Counted from the first letter of the stretch, positions 7,573 through 14,046 are shown. The stretch: DNA of 21,429 nt from JANXXV01 sp038230275 (GCA_038230275.1 JBBRNO010000120.1:1-21429); one strand, 5' to 3'. Numbers and translations: made by a program. Notes: generated by a model from the letters alone, not told the origin.

Positions 7573-8693
7573 AAGTTGGAATCACTTGTTACCCGACATA
7601 CGGCGGCAGTGGGATTGTCGCCACCGAGCTTGGCCTGGAATTGGCCAACCGCGGGCACGAGATCCACTTCATCACCTACGCCAATCCAATCCGGCTGGAT
7701 CCTGACACTCCGCGCATTCACTATCACGAAGTGGAGGTTTCAAACTACCCGTTGTTCCAATATCCGCCGTATTCGCTGGCACTGGCATCGCGAATGGCGG
7801 AGGTGGCCGAGCGCTATCATCTGGATCTACTGCACGTCCACTATGCGATTCCGCACTCCATCTCCGCGCTGTTAGCCCAGCAGATGGTGGCGGCCAGAAG
7901 GCGGCTGCCGTTCGTCACCACGTTGCACGGCACGGACGTAACGTTGGTAGGCCTGGACCGTTCCTATTTTCCGATTACGAAGTTTTCCATCGAGAAATCG
8001 GATGGCGTCACCACCATCAGCGAGTACATGCGGAAGCAGACGGTGGATGTGTTCGGAATCGTGGAACCGATCCGCGTGATCCATAATTTTGTCAATTGCA
8101 ATTTGTACCGCCCGGCCGAGGTGCGTAACCCCGAAAACCCAATCCTGCTGCATATTTCGAACTTTCGCCCGGTGAAGCGGGTGCTGGATTGCATCCGAAT
8201 TCTGGCTCACGTAAGGCAGACCACCCCGGCAACGCTCTGGATGGTGGGCGATGGGCCAGACCGGGGCCCGGCGGAAATGCTGGCGCGTGACCTGGGCCTG
8301 GAAGACTATGTGAATTTCATGGGAAAACAGGATCATGTGGAGCGGCTGATACCGAAAGCGCACGTGTTGCTGTTGCCCACCGAACTGGAAGCGTTCGGGC
8401 TGGCCGCCCTGGAAGGCATGGCGTGCGGGGTGCCGCCGGTTGCCACCAACGCGGGCGGCGTGCCGGAACTGGTGACGCACGGTGTGGACGGTTTTCTGGA
8501 AGCAGTTGGCGACACCGTGGCACAGGCGAACCGGGTGGTTGCGCTGTTGACAGACGCGGTGCTCCACGCAAAGATGTCCGCCGCGGCGCGACAAACGGCA
8601 TTGCGGCGATTCTGCACGTCGCTGATTATTCCTCAGTACGAGCAGTATTATGAGGAAGTGTGCAGTGCCGGCTGCAGCAAACCCTCCGTCTGA
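7569..8693 (+). CDS. bshA: N-acetyl-alpha-D-glucosaminyl L-malate synthase (bacillithiol biosynthesis)
   Basis: This GT4 glycosyltransferase of 374 residues matches BshA over its full length. BshA transfers GlcNAc from UDP-GlcNAc to L-malate, the first step of bacillithiol synthesis, in the cytosol. Diagnostic features are the N-terminal MKVGITCYPTYGGSGIVATE, LHVHYAIPHS (88-97), TTLHGTDVTLVG (117-128), the ISNFRPVKR donor-domain segment (196-204) and the E-x7-E pair E274/E282 in EAFGLAALEGMACGVP. The start overlaps the preceding stop (ATGA), so it is co-translated with the lipoprotein and the sensor kinase. The later-step genes bshB and bshC are not in this window. The last 46 bases are antisense to the 3' end of the convergent 160-residue ORF. 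Confidence 0.95.
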   Translation: MKVGITCYPTYGGSGIVATELGLELANRGHEIHFITYANPIRLDPDTPRIHYHEVEVSNYPLFQYPPYSLALASRMAEVAERYHLDLLHVHYAIPHSISALLAQQMVAARRRLPFVTTLHGTDVTLVGLDRSYFPITKFSIEKSDGVTTISEYMRKQTVDVFGIVEPIRVIHNFVNCNLYRPAEVRNPENPILLHISNFRPVKRVLDCIRILAHVRQTTPATLWMVGDGPDRGPAEMLARDLGLEDYVNFMGKQDHVERLIPKAHVLLLPTELEAFGLAALEGMACGVPPVATNAGGVPELVTHGVDGFLEAVGDTVAQANRVVALLTDAVLHAKMSAAARQTALRRFCTSLIIPQYEQYYEEVCSAGCSKPSV

Positions 8694-9130
8694 CCGGCCA
8701 CTTTCAAGCGATCTTCTTCTTCAAAAGAGACGTATTCAAAGCCTACATTCTCAGCTTCTGTACTGTGTTGTTCGGCAGCAATCATGGGATTCACTCCTTC
8801 ATGGGGTTGACGTTCAGAGGGTTGAAGTTCGGGAAACTGCAAGGACCATTGGGCGGGGCCGCTGTCTTCCGACAGCGTCAACGTGACGAGTCCGCCGGTT
8901 GAGGCCAGATTAGCCCTCAATATGTGGTTCGGGCCGGAGGTGCGCTGTGCAATCTCCAGTAAACCGCGTAAAGTATCGGTAAGTGCCGCTTCGTTACCTG
9001 CAACCAGGCAGGTTTGCCCATCGAAACTGCTTTCCAGGCGAAATTCGGGAGCATCAGACTCTGTGCTCACCGCCAGAAGCACGTTCAATAAACTAACAGC
9101 TTGCGTCTCAACATGGATCACTTCGCTCAC
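8648..9130 (-). CDS. degenerate GHKL/HATPase-like protein (hypothetical)
   Basis: The 160-residue product starts at GTG 9130 (the first usable start after an in-frame stop) with only a weak ribosome site. Residues about 8-105 follow the pattern of a histidine-kinase ATPase domain: VSLLNVLLAVSTES, then LVAGNEAALTDTLRGLLEIA where kinases have the aspartate and the N-box helix, then ILRANLASTGGLVTLTLSED. The N-box asparagine and a normal G1 box (DxGxG) are not present, so ATP binding looks lost. The last 55 residues are acidic and low in structure (FEYVSFEEED). There is no phospho-accepting His domain. It converges on bshA and overlaps its 3' end by 46 bases, and is divergent from the ECF sigma gene. 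It may be a regulatory partner-binding domain or a gene in decay; the kinase resemblance is my pattern reading only. Confidence 0.6.
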   Translation of the reverse strand: MSEVIHVETQAVSLLNVLLAVSTESDAPEFRLESSFDGQTCLVAGNEAALTDTLRGLLEIAQRTSGPNHILRANLASTGGLVTLTLSEDSGPAQWSLQFPELQPSERQPHEGVNPMIAAEQHSTEAENVGFEYVSFEEEDRLKVAGQTEGLLQPALHTSS

Positions 9131-9224
9131 AATTTGCTTATCGGGCGCGAGGGTGCGAATCTGAACCGGCTTGTATGGCGGGAACTTTTACCGGGTGGCG
9201 CGTGTCTAAATCAATAGTTTCGGG

Positions 9225-9230
9225 TAGAAT
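9225..9230 (+). promoter_or_regulatory. candidate -10 box (TAGAAT) before the ECF sigma gene
   Basis: TAGAAT preceded by CGGG lies 19 bases before the preferred GTG start at 9250 and inside the longer open frame that begins at 9175. If it is the promoter, the long start cannot be used and the leader is about 12 bases. No clear -35 box is seen. Confidence 0.3.
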
Positions 9231-9249
9231 CGCAAGTGAGGCGCTCTCC

Positions 9250-9945
9250 GTGGCCGATTCGACGATTGGGTTTGATTTCGATACATATTCCGGGCTGTGC
9301 AAGGTGTGCTCGGCCTCCACCGACGCCCACCGCGAAGAGGATTGCCTGCTTGAGGCGCTTCGAGAAGGCACCAATGAGGCCTACGAAACCCTGATCTCGC
9401 TCTACGAGCAGCCGGTATACAACCTGGTCTTTCGCCTGTTGAACGACCCGGCGGATACCTGCGACGTAGTTCAGGAAGTATTTCTGAAGGTGTTTCGTAA
9501 TATCGGAAATTTCAGGGGCAAAAGCAGCCTGAAAACGTGGATTTACCGCATTTCTTTCAACGAAGCCTACAACCATCGGCGCTGGTTCAGCCGTCATAAG
9601 AAGCAGGAGATTGGACTGGAGTGTGAAGAGGAGGGAAACCTGAATTACCAGGACGTGCTGCCGGACCCTGGCCGCTCTGCCTTTGAGATCACGTCGGATC
9701 GCGAGACGCACGCGATGATTGAGGAAGCGCTGGCACAAGTGAATCCCGCCTTCCGTGCGGCTGTTGTTTTGCGCGACATGGAAGACCTGAGCTACGACGA
9801 GATTGCCGAGATTTTGCAGGTGTCCCTGGGCACGGTGAAATCCCGGATATTGCGCGGACGGGAAGCTTTGCGAAAGGTACTGGCCAACCGGCTGAATCCA
9901 GATTTTAACGTGCGTTGGGCGCCCCAAACGGCGCAGGTGAAGTGA
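9250..9945 (+). CDS. ECF-family RNA polymerase sigma factor
   Basis: This sigma-70 family ECF factor has 231 residues from the start chosen here. Region 2 contains AYETLISLYEQPVYNLVFRL, DTCDVVQEVFLKVFRN (promoter melting and core binding) and SLKTWIYRISFNEAYNHRR. Region 4 contains LAQVNPAFRAAVVLRDMEDL and the helix-turn-helix DEIAEILQVSLGTVKSRILRGREAL. I choose GTG 9250 because GTGAGG lies about eight bases upstream and a TAGAAT box sits at 9225; the frame stays open to ATG 9175 without a ribosome site, and that N-terminal extension looks unlike sigma factors. A Cys-x2-Cys (GLCKVCS) and a His near the N-terminus precede region 2 and are not standard. The anti-sigma gene starts within its stop codon (TGATG), so this is probably an autoregulated sigma/anti-sigma pair. 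Confidence 0.92.
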   Translation: MADSTIGFDFDTYSGLCKVCSASTDAHREEDCLLEALREGTNEAYETLISLYEQPVYNLVFRLLNDPADTCDVVQEVFLKVFRNIGNFRGKSSLKTWIYRISFNEAYNHRRWFSRHKKQEIGLECEEEGNLNYQDVLPDPGRSAFEITSDRETHAMIEEALAQVNPAFRAAVVLRDMEDLSYDEIAEILQVSLGTVKSRILRGREALRKVLANRLNPDFNVRWAPQTAQVK

Positions 9946-10679
9946 TGACTGGTGAACCTATGAATATGGAAGCAATGTCCTGCAGCAGCGCCGCAAACCA
10001 TTTTCCCGCGTTTCTGGAGGGAGATCTTTCCGCGGCGGAGCAGCGGCGGATAGACGTTCATATGGCCTCCTGCAGCCAGTGTTCCGCGGAGATCCGGCAA
10101 ATGCGGCAATTGCAGGCTACGCTGCGTCGTATGCCGGTTCGCGTTCCGCCGGCATCCTTGAAAACCCGGCTTCGCGTGGTAGCCTCGCGCGAACTGGTGC
10201 GGCAGAAATCCAGAGCCAGCCTGTCCGCAATGTGGTCGCACTGGCACAGCGATTTTCGCCTGTGGTCTCAGAATCTGATGCGTCCGCTGGCGATTCCCAC
10301 GGCGGGCGGCGTTCTGTCCGCGGTGGTGCTGTTCGGATTGCTTCACTTGGGCATGGCCTCGCCATCGCTGGCTCTTTCGGTGGCCACCTTAAGTGACGTG
10401 CCGACCGGACTCTATACCGACGCCACGGTGAAAAGCATCAGTCCAGTGGGATTCGACGATGAAGACGTGGTGGTGGAATTGACCATTGACGATCAAGGCC
10501 GCATTTTGAGCTACACCATTCCGGATTGCCCGCACATGCGGAAGTCGCCGGGACTGCGCCGCAACATTGAGAATAGCCTGCTGTTTACGCAATTTACACC
10601 GGCCACCACGTTCGGGCAGCCCATGTCGGGAAAGATCCGGCTTTCATTCCGCAACAGCAGCATCAACGTGAAGGGTTAA
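9945..10679 (+). CDS. transmembrane zinc-type anti-sigma factor with TonB-C-like periplasmic domain
   Basis: The 244-residue product starts at ATG 9945, which shares its A with the sigma stop codon (TGATG). An N-terminal anti-sigma domain has the ZAS zinc motif H39-x3-C43-x2-C46 in VHMASCSQC, expected to hold the sigma factor at the membrane. One transmembrane helix lies at about residues 117-138 (AGGVLSAVVLFGLLHLGMAS). The outer part, about residues 163-236, reads VVVELTIDDQGRILSYTI ... LLFTQFTPATTFGQPMSGKI, which follows the beta-strand/helix pattern of the TonB C-terminal domain (v-x-v-x-x-D-x-x-G-x-v, then F-x-P-A-x-x-x-G-x-P). That resemblance is inferred by eye. It suggests that release of sigma depends on a periplasmic or outer-membrane contact. 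rsmA follows 12 bases later. Confidence 0.88.
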   Translation: MTGEPMNMEAMSCSSAANHFPAFLEGDLSAAEQRRIDVHMASCSQCSAEIRQMRQLQATLRRMPVRVPPASLKTRLRVVASRELVRQKSRASLSAMWSHWHSDFRLWSQNLMRPLAIPTAGGVLSAVVLFGLLHLGMASPSLALSVATLSDVPTGLYTDATVKSISPVGFDDEDVVVELTIDDQGRILSYTIPDCPHMRKSPGLRRNIENSLLFTQFTPATTFGQPMSGKIRLSFRNSSINVKG

Positions 10680-10691
10680 GCTCCGGACCAG

Positions 10692-11444
10692 ATGGCCGGA
10701 CGCAGACTAGGGCAGCATTTTCTTATCCGCAAACCGATTTTGGAGCGCATTGCGGCGGCGGCGTGCCCGCAGCCCGGCGCCACTGTGGTTGAAATTGGCC
10801 CTGGTAAGGGCGCGCTCACGGAACACCTGCTGGCCCGGGCAGACCGCGTGATCGCTATTGAGGTGGATCAGGTGCTGGTCCACTATCTGCAACAGAGATT
10901 CCGCGACAACCCCAAGCTCACCATCGTAGGCGCCGATGTGCTGAAGGTGGATCTGGCGCAATGGGGCCCGGTCACCATTGCCGGGAATCTGCCGTATTAC
11001 ATTACCTCGCCTATTTTTGAACGGGTGCTGTCCATTGGTCCGCTATTGCAGAATGCCGTATTTTTGGTTCAGAAGGAAGTGGCCGCGCGCGTCGCCGCCT
11101 CGCCGGGCAGCCGGGACTTCGGCTACCTGACGGTGCAGACGCGGCTGATGGGCGAACCGAAGCTGCTGTTTGAGGTGCCGCCGGCGGCGTTTCATCCGCC
11201 ACCGAAAGTGGATTCGGCCGTGGTGCAGCTGACTCCTCGCGCCGAAGTTCCGGTAGCGGACCGGCAAGCATTCCTCGATTTCGCCAGCATCTGCTTCCGG
11301 CACAAACGGAAGACGCTGCGCAACAACCTGATCGAGAACTACGACAAGGTACTGATCGACAGCCTGCCAGAGGTGGGAAAGCGTGCCGAACAGCTGTCGC
11401 TGGAACAGTTCATCGATTTGCACCAGCGTATACTTAAGGGTTGA
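10692..11444 (+). CDS. rsmA: 16S rRNA (adenine1518-N6/adenine1519-N6)-dimethyltransferase
   Basis: The 250-residue product is a full-length RsmA/KsgA, which dimethylates two adjacent adenines in the 3' terminal helix of 16S rRNA late in 30S assembly. Clear family signatures are RLGQHFLIRK (5-14), the SAM-binding motif VEIGPGKGALTEHLL (33-47), IAIEVDQ (54-60), the catalytic motif IV NLPYYITSPI (99-108), and FHPPPKVDSAVVQL with the C-terminal RHKRKTLRNNL. Spacing to the anti-sigma gene is 12 bases and the ribosome site is weak. Its TGA overlaps the ATG of the gltX remnant (TGATGA), so an rsmA-gltX coupling existed before gltX broke. Confidence 0.96.
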   Translation: MAGRRLGQHFLIRKPILERIAAAACPQPGATVVEIGPGKGALTEHLLARADRVIAIEVDQVLVHYLQQRFRDNPKLTIVGADVLKVDLAQWGPVTIAGNLPYYITSPIFERVLSIGPLLQNAVFLVQKEVAARVAASPGSRDFGYLTVQTRLMGEPKLLFEVPPAAFHPPPKVDSAVVQLTPRAEVPVADRQAFLDFASICFRHKRKTLRNNLIENYDKVLIDSLPEVGKRAEQLSLEQFIDLHQRILKG

Positions 11445-11633
11445 TGAGAGTTCGATTCGCCCCCTCTCCTACTGGATACCTCCACATCGGTAGTGCAAGG
11501 ACGTTCATTTTTAACTGGTTGTCCGCGCCATCACGGCGGCACGATGATCTTGCGCTCGGTTGGACCTGGCGTCTTCCATCTGTTCACAGCCGTAGGCCGG
11601 CAGCGTGTGCCGCACCGCCTGCGCAACGCTTGA
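11444..11633 (+). pseudogene. gltX: glutamyl-tRNA synthetase remnant, internal deletion and frameshift
   Basis: ATG 11444 opens a sequence that is unmistakably the start of class I glutamyl-tRNA synthetase: MRVRFAPSPTGYLHIGSA (HIGH-type motif HIGS at residues 14-17), then RTFIFNWL. After GCG 11525-11527 the frame slips: reading from CAT 11529 gives HHGGTMILR, the normal continuation, as if one GC had been lost from a GCGCGC run. From 11556 the same frame reads SVGPGVFHLFTAVGRQRVP and ends at TGA 11631-11633. This looks like the last ~25 residues of bacterial GltX (inferred from memory of C-termini of the form VGPGLF...VGRERV..RL). About 190 bp remain of a normal 1.4-1.5 kb gene, and the KMSKS-bearing middle is gone. 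The product cannot be active. An intact gltX must be elsewhere, or this is an assembly artefact. Confidence 0.82.
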
Positions 11634-11640
11634 TTACCCT

Positions 11641-13203
11641 ATGACAATCCTAGGAATTGGCGGCATTTTGAGTGATGCCGCGTGCGCCATCTTGAAAGAC
11701 GGCAAGCTGGCCGCCGCAGTGGAAGAGAAGAAAATTGCCCGCCGCAGCACGGCCGGGGAACTGCCGGAGCAGTCTGTTGCGGCGTGTCTTGACCTGGCCC
11801 AAGTGAAGGCGGAAGCGGTGGAATGCGTGGCGCTGGCGCGGCCGTTCGGCGATGGCCCGGGAGCTTCGCTACATCTGCAAATTCGCGCCCGGTTTCCCAA
11901 CAGCCGGCTGGTTGTGGTGGAGCATCATTCGGCCCATGCAGCGTCGGCGTTTTATCCGTCGCCCTTTGAAACCGCAACGGTTTTGACATTGGACCGGATG
12001 GGCGATTTCCGCTGCGGTGGCGTTTGGCGCGGCGAGAAGAATCGTCTTCATCTCGATAAAGAACTGTATTATCCGGATTCCCTGGGCGATCTCTACGGCC
12101 GCGTGACCGCGTTGCTGGGTTATGCACCCAATGCCGATGAACACAAGGTGCAGTGGCTCTCCACCGCCGGGGACGACCGGTTTGTCGCGCTGTTCGAGGA
12201 GATTTTGGGTGCCGGCGCGCTGCCGCGAATCGACCGGTCTTACTTCGACAGCGACCGGCTGGGCCGTGGTGAGTTCAGTGCGAAATTTTATCAAAAGCTA
12301 GGGCTTGACGATGGCGCGGCGATTCCGCCGGCACTTCAATCTCATGTGGCGGCGGGGATTCAGCGCGCCATCGAGAACACGGCGCTGCGCATGGCTGGCG
12401 ATGCGGAGTCGATTTGTCTGGCCGGCGGGTTGGGAATGAACGCGCTGCTGGTGGCGGCTCTAGAGGCGAAGCGGAATGTGTTCGTGCAGCCGGCCGCGGG
12501 TAACGCCGGAACTGCCATTGGCGCCGCGCTGCACGCCTGGCACAACGTGTATCATCAAACCGCGCGCACGCAGTTAAACGATCTTTGCCTTGGCCCCAGC
12601 TACCACGCCGAGCAGATCAAGCAGGTGCTGGAGAACTGCAAACTCCGCTTCCGCTACATGCTGACAGAGGGTGAAATTGTGGCGACCGCGGTGCAGGAAC
12701 TGACCGATAACAAGATCGTTGCCTGGATGCAGGGCCGTATGGAATTCGGTCCGCGGGCGTTGGGGAACCGCAGCATTCTCGCTTCGCCCTTGAACCCGTA
12801 TTCCACGGTAAATCTGAACACGTTCATCAAGCATCGTGAACCGTTCCGGAAGTTCGCCGCGTCGGTGCCCGCGGAGTTGGCTGCGGAGTATTTTGAGACT
12901 GGCCCGAACGCCCGATTTTTGGCCACGGTGGGACGGGTGAAGCCCGCGCACCGGAAGACTTTTGAGAGCGCGACGTTGGGTGAGGATTACGTTCGGGTTC
13001 ACACCGTGGCTGAGGCGGATAACCCGCTGTACTACCGGTTGCTGAAGGAAGCGGGGCGCGTGACGGGACTGCCGGTGTTGTACAACACGTCGTTCAATTT
13101 GTTTAACGATCCGCTGGTGTGCTCTCCGCGCGATGCGGCGCGGAGCTTTTATTCGTCAGGTATCGATGGGTTGATTGTGGGGAATTTCTTCTTGCAGAAG
13201 TAG
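11641..13203 (+). CDS. NodU/CmcH-family carbamoyltransferase
   Basis: The 520-residue product has both halves of the family: an N-terminal Kae1/Hsp70-like ATP-binding domain (MTILGIGGILSDAACAILKD at the start, VEHHSAHAASAFYPSP at 93-108, VLTLDRMGDF at 114-123, LAGGLGMNALLVAALE at 260-275) and the C-terminal carbamoyltransferase domain (RMEFGPRALGNRSILASP at 366-383, FRKFAASV, LYNTSFNLFNDPLVCSP). Such enzymes use carbamoyl phosphate and ATP to carbamoylate a hydroxyl group on a small molecule or sugar. The frame is open to 11605, but ATG 11641 gives the exact family N-terminus and lies seven bases after the gltX remnant stop; no good ribosome site is seen. The usual glycine after the aspartate in LTLDGxG is Arg here. 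No natural-product genes are nearby, so the acceptor is unknown. Confidence 0.9.
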   Translation: MTILGIGGILSDAACAILKDGKLAAAVEEKKIARRSTAGELPEQSVAACLDLAQVKAEAVECVALARPFGDGPGASLHLQIRARFPNSRLVVVEHHSAHAASAFYPSPFETATVLTLDRMGDFRCGGVWRGEKNRLHLDKELYYPDSLGDLYGRVTALLGYAPNADEHKVQWLSTAGDDRFVALFEEILGAGALPRIDRSYFDSDRLGRGEFSAKFYQKLGLDDGAAIPPALQSHVAAGIQRAIENTALRMAGDAESICLAGGLGMNALLVAALEAKRNVFVQPAAGNAGTAIGAALHAWHNVYHQTARTQLNDLCLGPSYHAEQIKQVLENCKLRFRYMLTEGEIVATAVQELTDNKIVAWMQGRMEFGPRALGNRSILASPLNPYSTVNLNTFIKHREPFRKFAASVPAELAAEYFETGPNARFLATVGRVKPAHRKTFESATLGEDYVRVHTVAEADNPLYYRLLKEAGRVTGLPVLYNTSFNLFNDPLVCSPRDAARSFYSSGIDGLIVGNFFLQK

Positions 13204-13239
13204 CGGGGCGCGTAGCTTGCTCTCTCCGCCTTCGTAACG

Positions 13240-13452
13240 TCAGGCGAGGATCAATCGGCGGCCTTTGGGTTCCGGTACGGCATCCCCGAATTCTTTTGCC
13301 GTGTCGATCCACAGCCGAATGGCATCCTGCGCATTGGCGAGGGCGGCTTCCTGCGTCGCTCCGTGCGCCGCGCACCCCGGCAATTCGGGCACCTCGGCAA
13401 CGAATGCCTCGTCTTCGTTGCTCCAGTAGATGATAACCTCGTACTTATTCAT
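13240..13452 (-). CDS. hicB: HicB-family antitoxin
   Basis: The 70-residue product has the partial RNase H-like fold of the short HicB/UPF0150 antitoxins: NKYEVIIYWSNEDEAFVAEV, PELPGCAAHGATQEAALANA and the helix AIRLWIDTAKEFG. It should bind and block HicA. It carries no C-terminal DNA-binding domain of the kind many longer HicBs have, so self-repression would need another factor. Its ATG overlaps the hicA stop (ATGA), the standard toxin-first order. It ends 36 bases from the stop of the convergent carbamoyltransferase gene. Confidence 0.9.
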   Translation of the reverse strand: MNKYEVIIYWSNEDEAFVAEVPELPGCAAHGATQEAALANAQDAIRLWIDTAKEFGDAVPEPKGRRLILA

Positions 13453-13700
13453 TCGGCGTCACTCAGCTTGTATTTCAAGATTAGCGCTCGCACCTGTTTC
13501 ACTTGGTACGGCTTCGCATTGCCGCCGTCGCGCTGCAAATTAATTCTCTCTTCGACACCGGCTTTGCGAAATAAATGATGGCTGCCATTCACCCGTTTCT
13601 CGAATCCCAAATTTTCCAGCAGAGCACACAATTCGACAAAACGGATTGTCGCATCCGACGTCCCGCTAAGAATCCGTCGCACCAGCTTGTCGGCGCTCAC
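13449..13700 (-). CDS. hicA: HicA-family mRNA interferase toxin
   Basis: HicA is a small double-stranded-RNA-binding-fold ribonuclease that cleaves mRNA when free of HicB. The 83-residue product is the longer variant, with an N-terminal extension (SADKLVRRILSGTSDA) before the core RFVELCALLENLGFEKR, the catalytic-His segment VNGSHHLFRK, and the final INLQRDGG...KPYQVKQVRALILKYKL. I choose GTG 13700 because a TAGAAT box ends exactly six bases upstream, which would give a leaderless message; TTG 13706 in the same frame would add two residues but abuts that box directly. hicB overlaps its stop. It lies downstream of the DUF433 gene, separated by about 100 bases with an inverted repeat and an opposite-strand terminator. 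Confidence 0.9.
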   Translation of the reverse strand: MSADKLVRRILSGTSDATIRFVELCALLENLGFEKRVNGSHHLFRKAGVEERINLQRDGGNAKPYQVKQVRALILKYKLSDAE

Positions 13701-13706
13701 TGCCAA

Positions 13707-13712
13707 ATTCTA
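13707..13712 (-). promoter_or_regulatory. candidate -10 box (TAGAAT) of hicAB
   Basis: Read on the minus strand, GGTAGAAT stands immediately before TTG 13706 and exactly six bases before GTG 13700. Transcription would start at or next to the GTG, giving a leaderless hicA mRNA. No -35 box is evident. Confidence 0.4.
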
Positions 13713-13745
13713 CCGCGATCCTATCCGTTGGCGTTCAGTGGTGCC

Positions 13746-13756
13746 TGCACCGTGCA
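13746..13756. repeat. short palindrome upstream of hicA
   Basis: TGCAC-C-GTGCA is a perfect 11-base palindrome with one central base, 34 bases upstream of the hicA -10 candidate. It could be an operator, but the local HicB lacks an obvious DNA-binding domain, so this is only a candidate. Confidence 0.3.
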
Positions 13757-13759
13757 CAG

Positions 13760-13780
13760 ACGGCGAGCCGCCGTTTTTTT
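13760..13780 (+). terminator. Rho-independent terminator reading on the plus strand
   Basis: A six-base-pair GC-rich stem (ACGGCG / CGCCGT) with the three-base loop AGC is followed directly by seven T residues. It is oriented to stop plus-strand transcripts, although every gene between 13240 and 17346 is on the minus strand. The nearest plus-strand gene, the carbamoyltransferase, ended 557 bases earlier. Confidence 0.65.
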
Positions 13781-13786
13781 AGACCT

Positions 13787-13818
13787 GTGCGTATACACTC
13801 GTCTAGGAGGATACGCAC
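13787..13818. repeat. 8-bp inverted repeat spanning the DUF433 stop codon
   Basis: GTGCGTAT (13787-13794) and ATACGCAC (13811-13818) are perfect inverted copies separated by 16 bases that include the DUF433 stop (13803-13805). It could form a hairpin at the end of the DUF433 message; there is no T-run after it on the minus strand, so it is not a classical terminator. Confidence 0.4.
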
Positions 13819-14015
13819 TCGACCAACTGGTCTTTGGCCAGTTCCAGGAAAAGCCCAATTTGATCGCGAGTGACTGACGGGTAGTCTTCAAAGAATTCGT
13901 TGATGGTTGAGCCGCCTTCGACGTAATCCAGAAAGTTTTGCACAGGCACGCGAGTTCCCTTAAAGCATGGAGTTCCGCTGAGACGTTCCCGGTCGACCCA
14001 GACGACCTCGCTCAA
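13803..14015 (-). CDS. DUF433-family antitoxin-like protein
   Basis: The 70-residue product matches DUF433, a winged-helix-like family: VDRERLSGTPCFKGTRVPVQ, then NFLDYVEGGSTINEFFEDYPSVTRDQI and a closing helix LFLELAKDQLVE. DUF433 proteins are usually the antitoxin partner of a PIN-domain DUF5615 toxin encoded directly downstream with an overlap. No such toxin is present: the downstream 100 bases hold only an inverted repeat, and then hicA begins. Start TTG 14015 has a GAGAG site upstream. It follows the M1 aminopeptidase stop by 31 bases, so it may be read through from that operon. It may be an orphan antitoxin, or the sole survivor of a lost pair. Confidence 0.85.
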   Translation of the reverse strand: MSEVVWVDRERLSGTPCFKGTRVPVQNFLDYVEGGSTINEFFEDYPSVTRDQIGLFLELAKDQLVECVSS

Positions 14016-14046
14016 TCTGCTCTCTTGTTCCGCCGTCCTAGGCCGC

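Noticed and set aside
9175..9249. N-terminal extension of the ECF sigma factor from ATG 9175
   Set aside because: No ribosome site, sequence unlike sigma factors, and a probable -10 box lies inside it; GTG 9250 is better supported.
11605..11640. GTG start at 11605 for the carbamoyltransferase
   Set aside because: It lies in the gltX remnant; ATG 11641 gives the exact family N-terminus.
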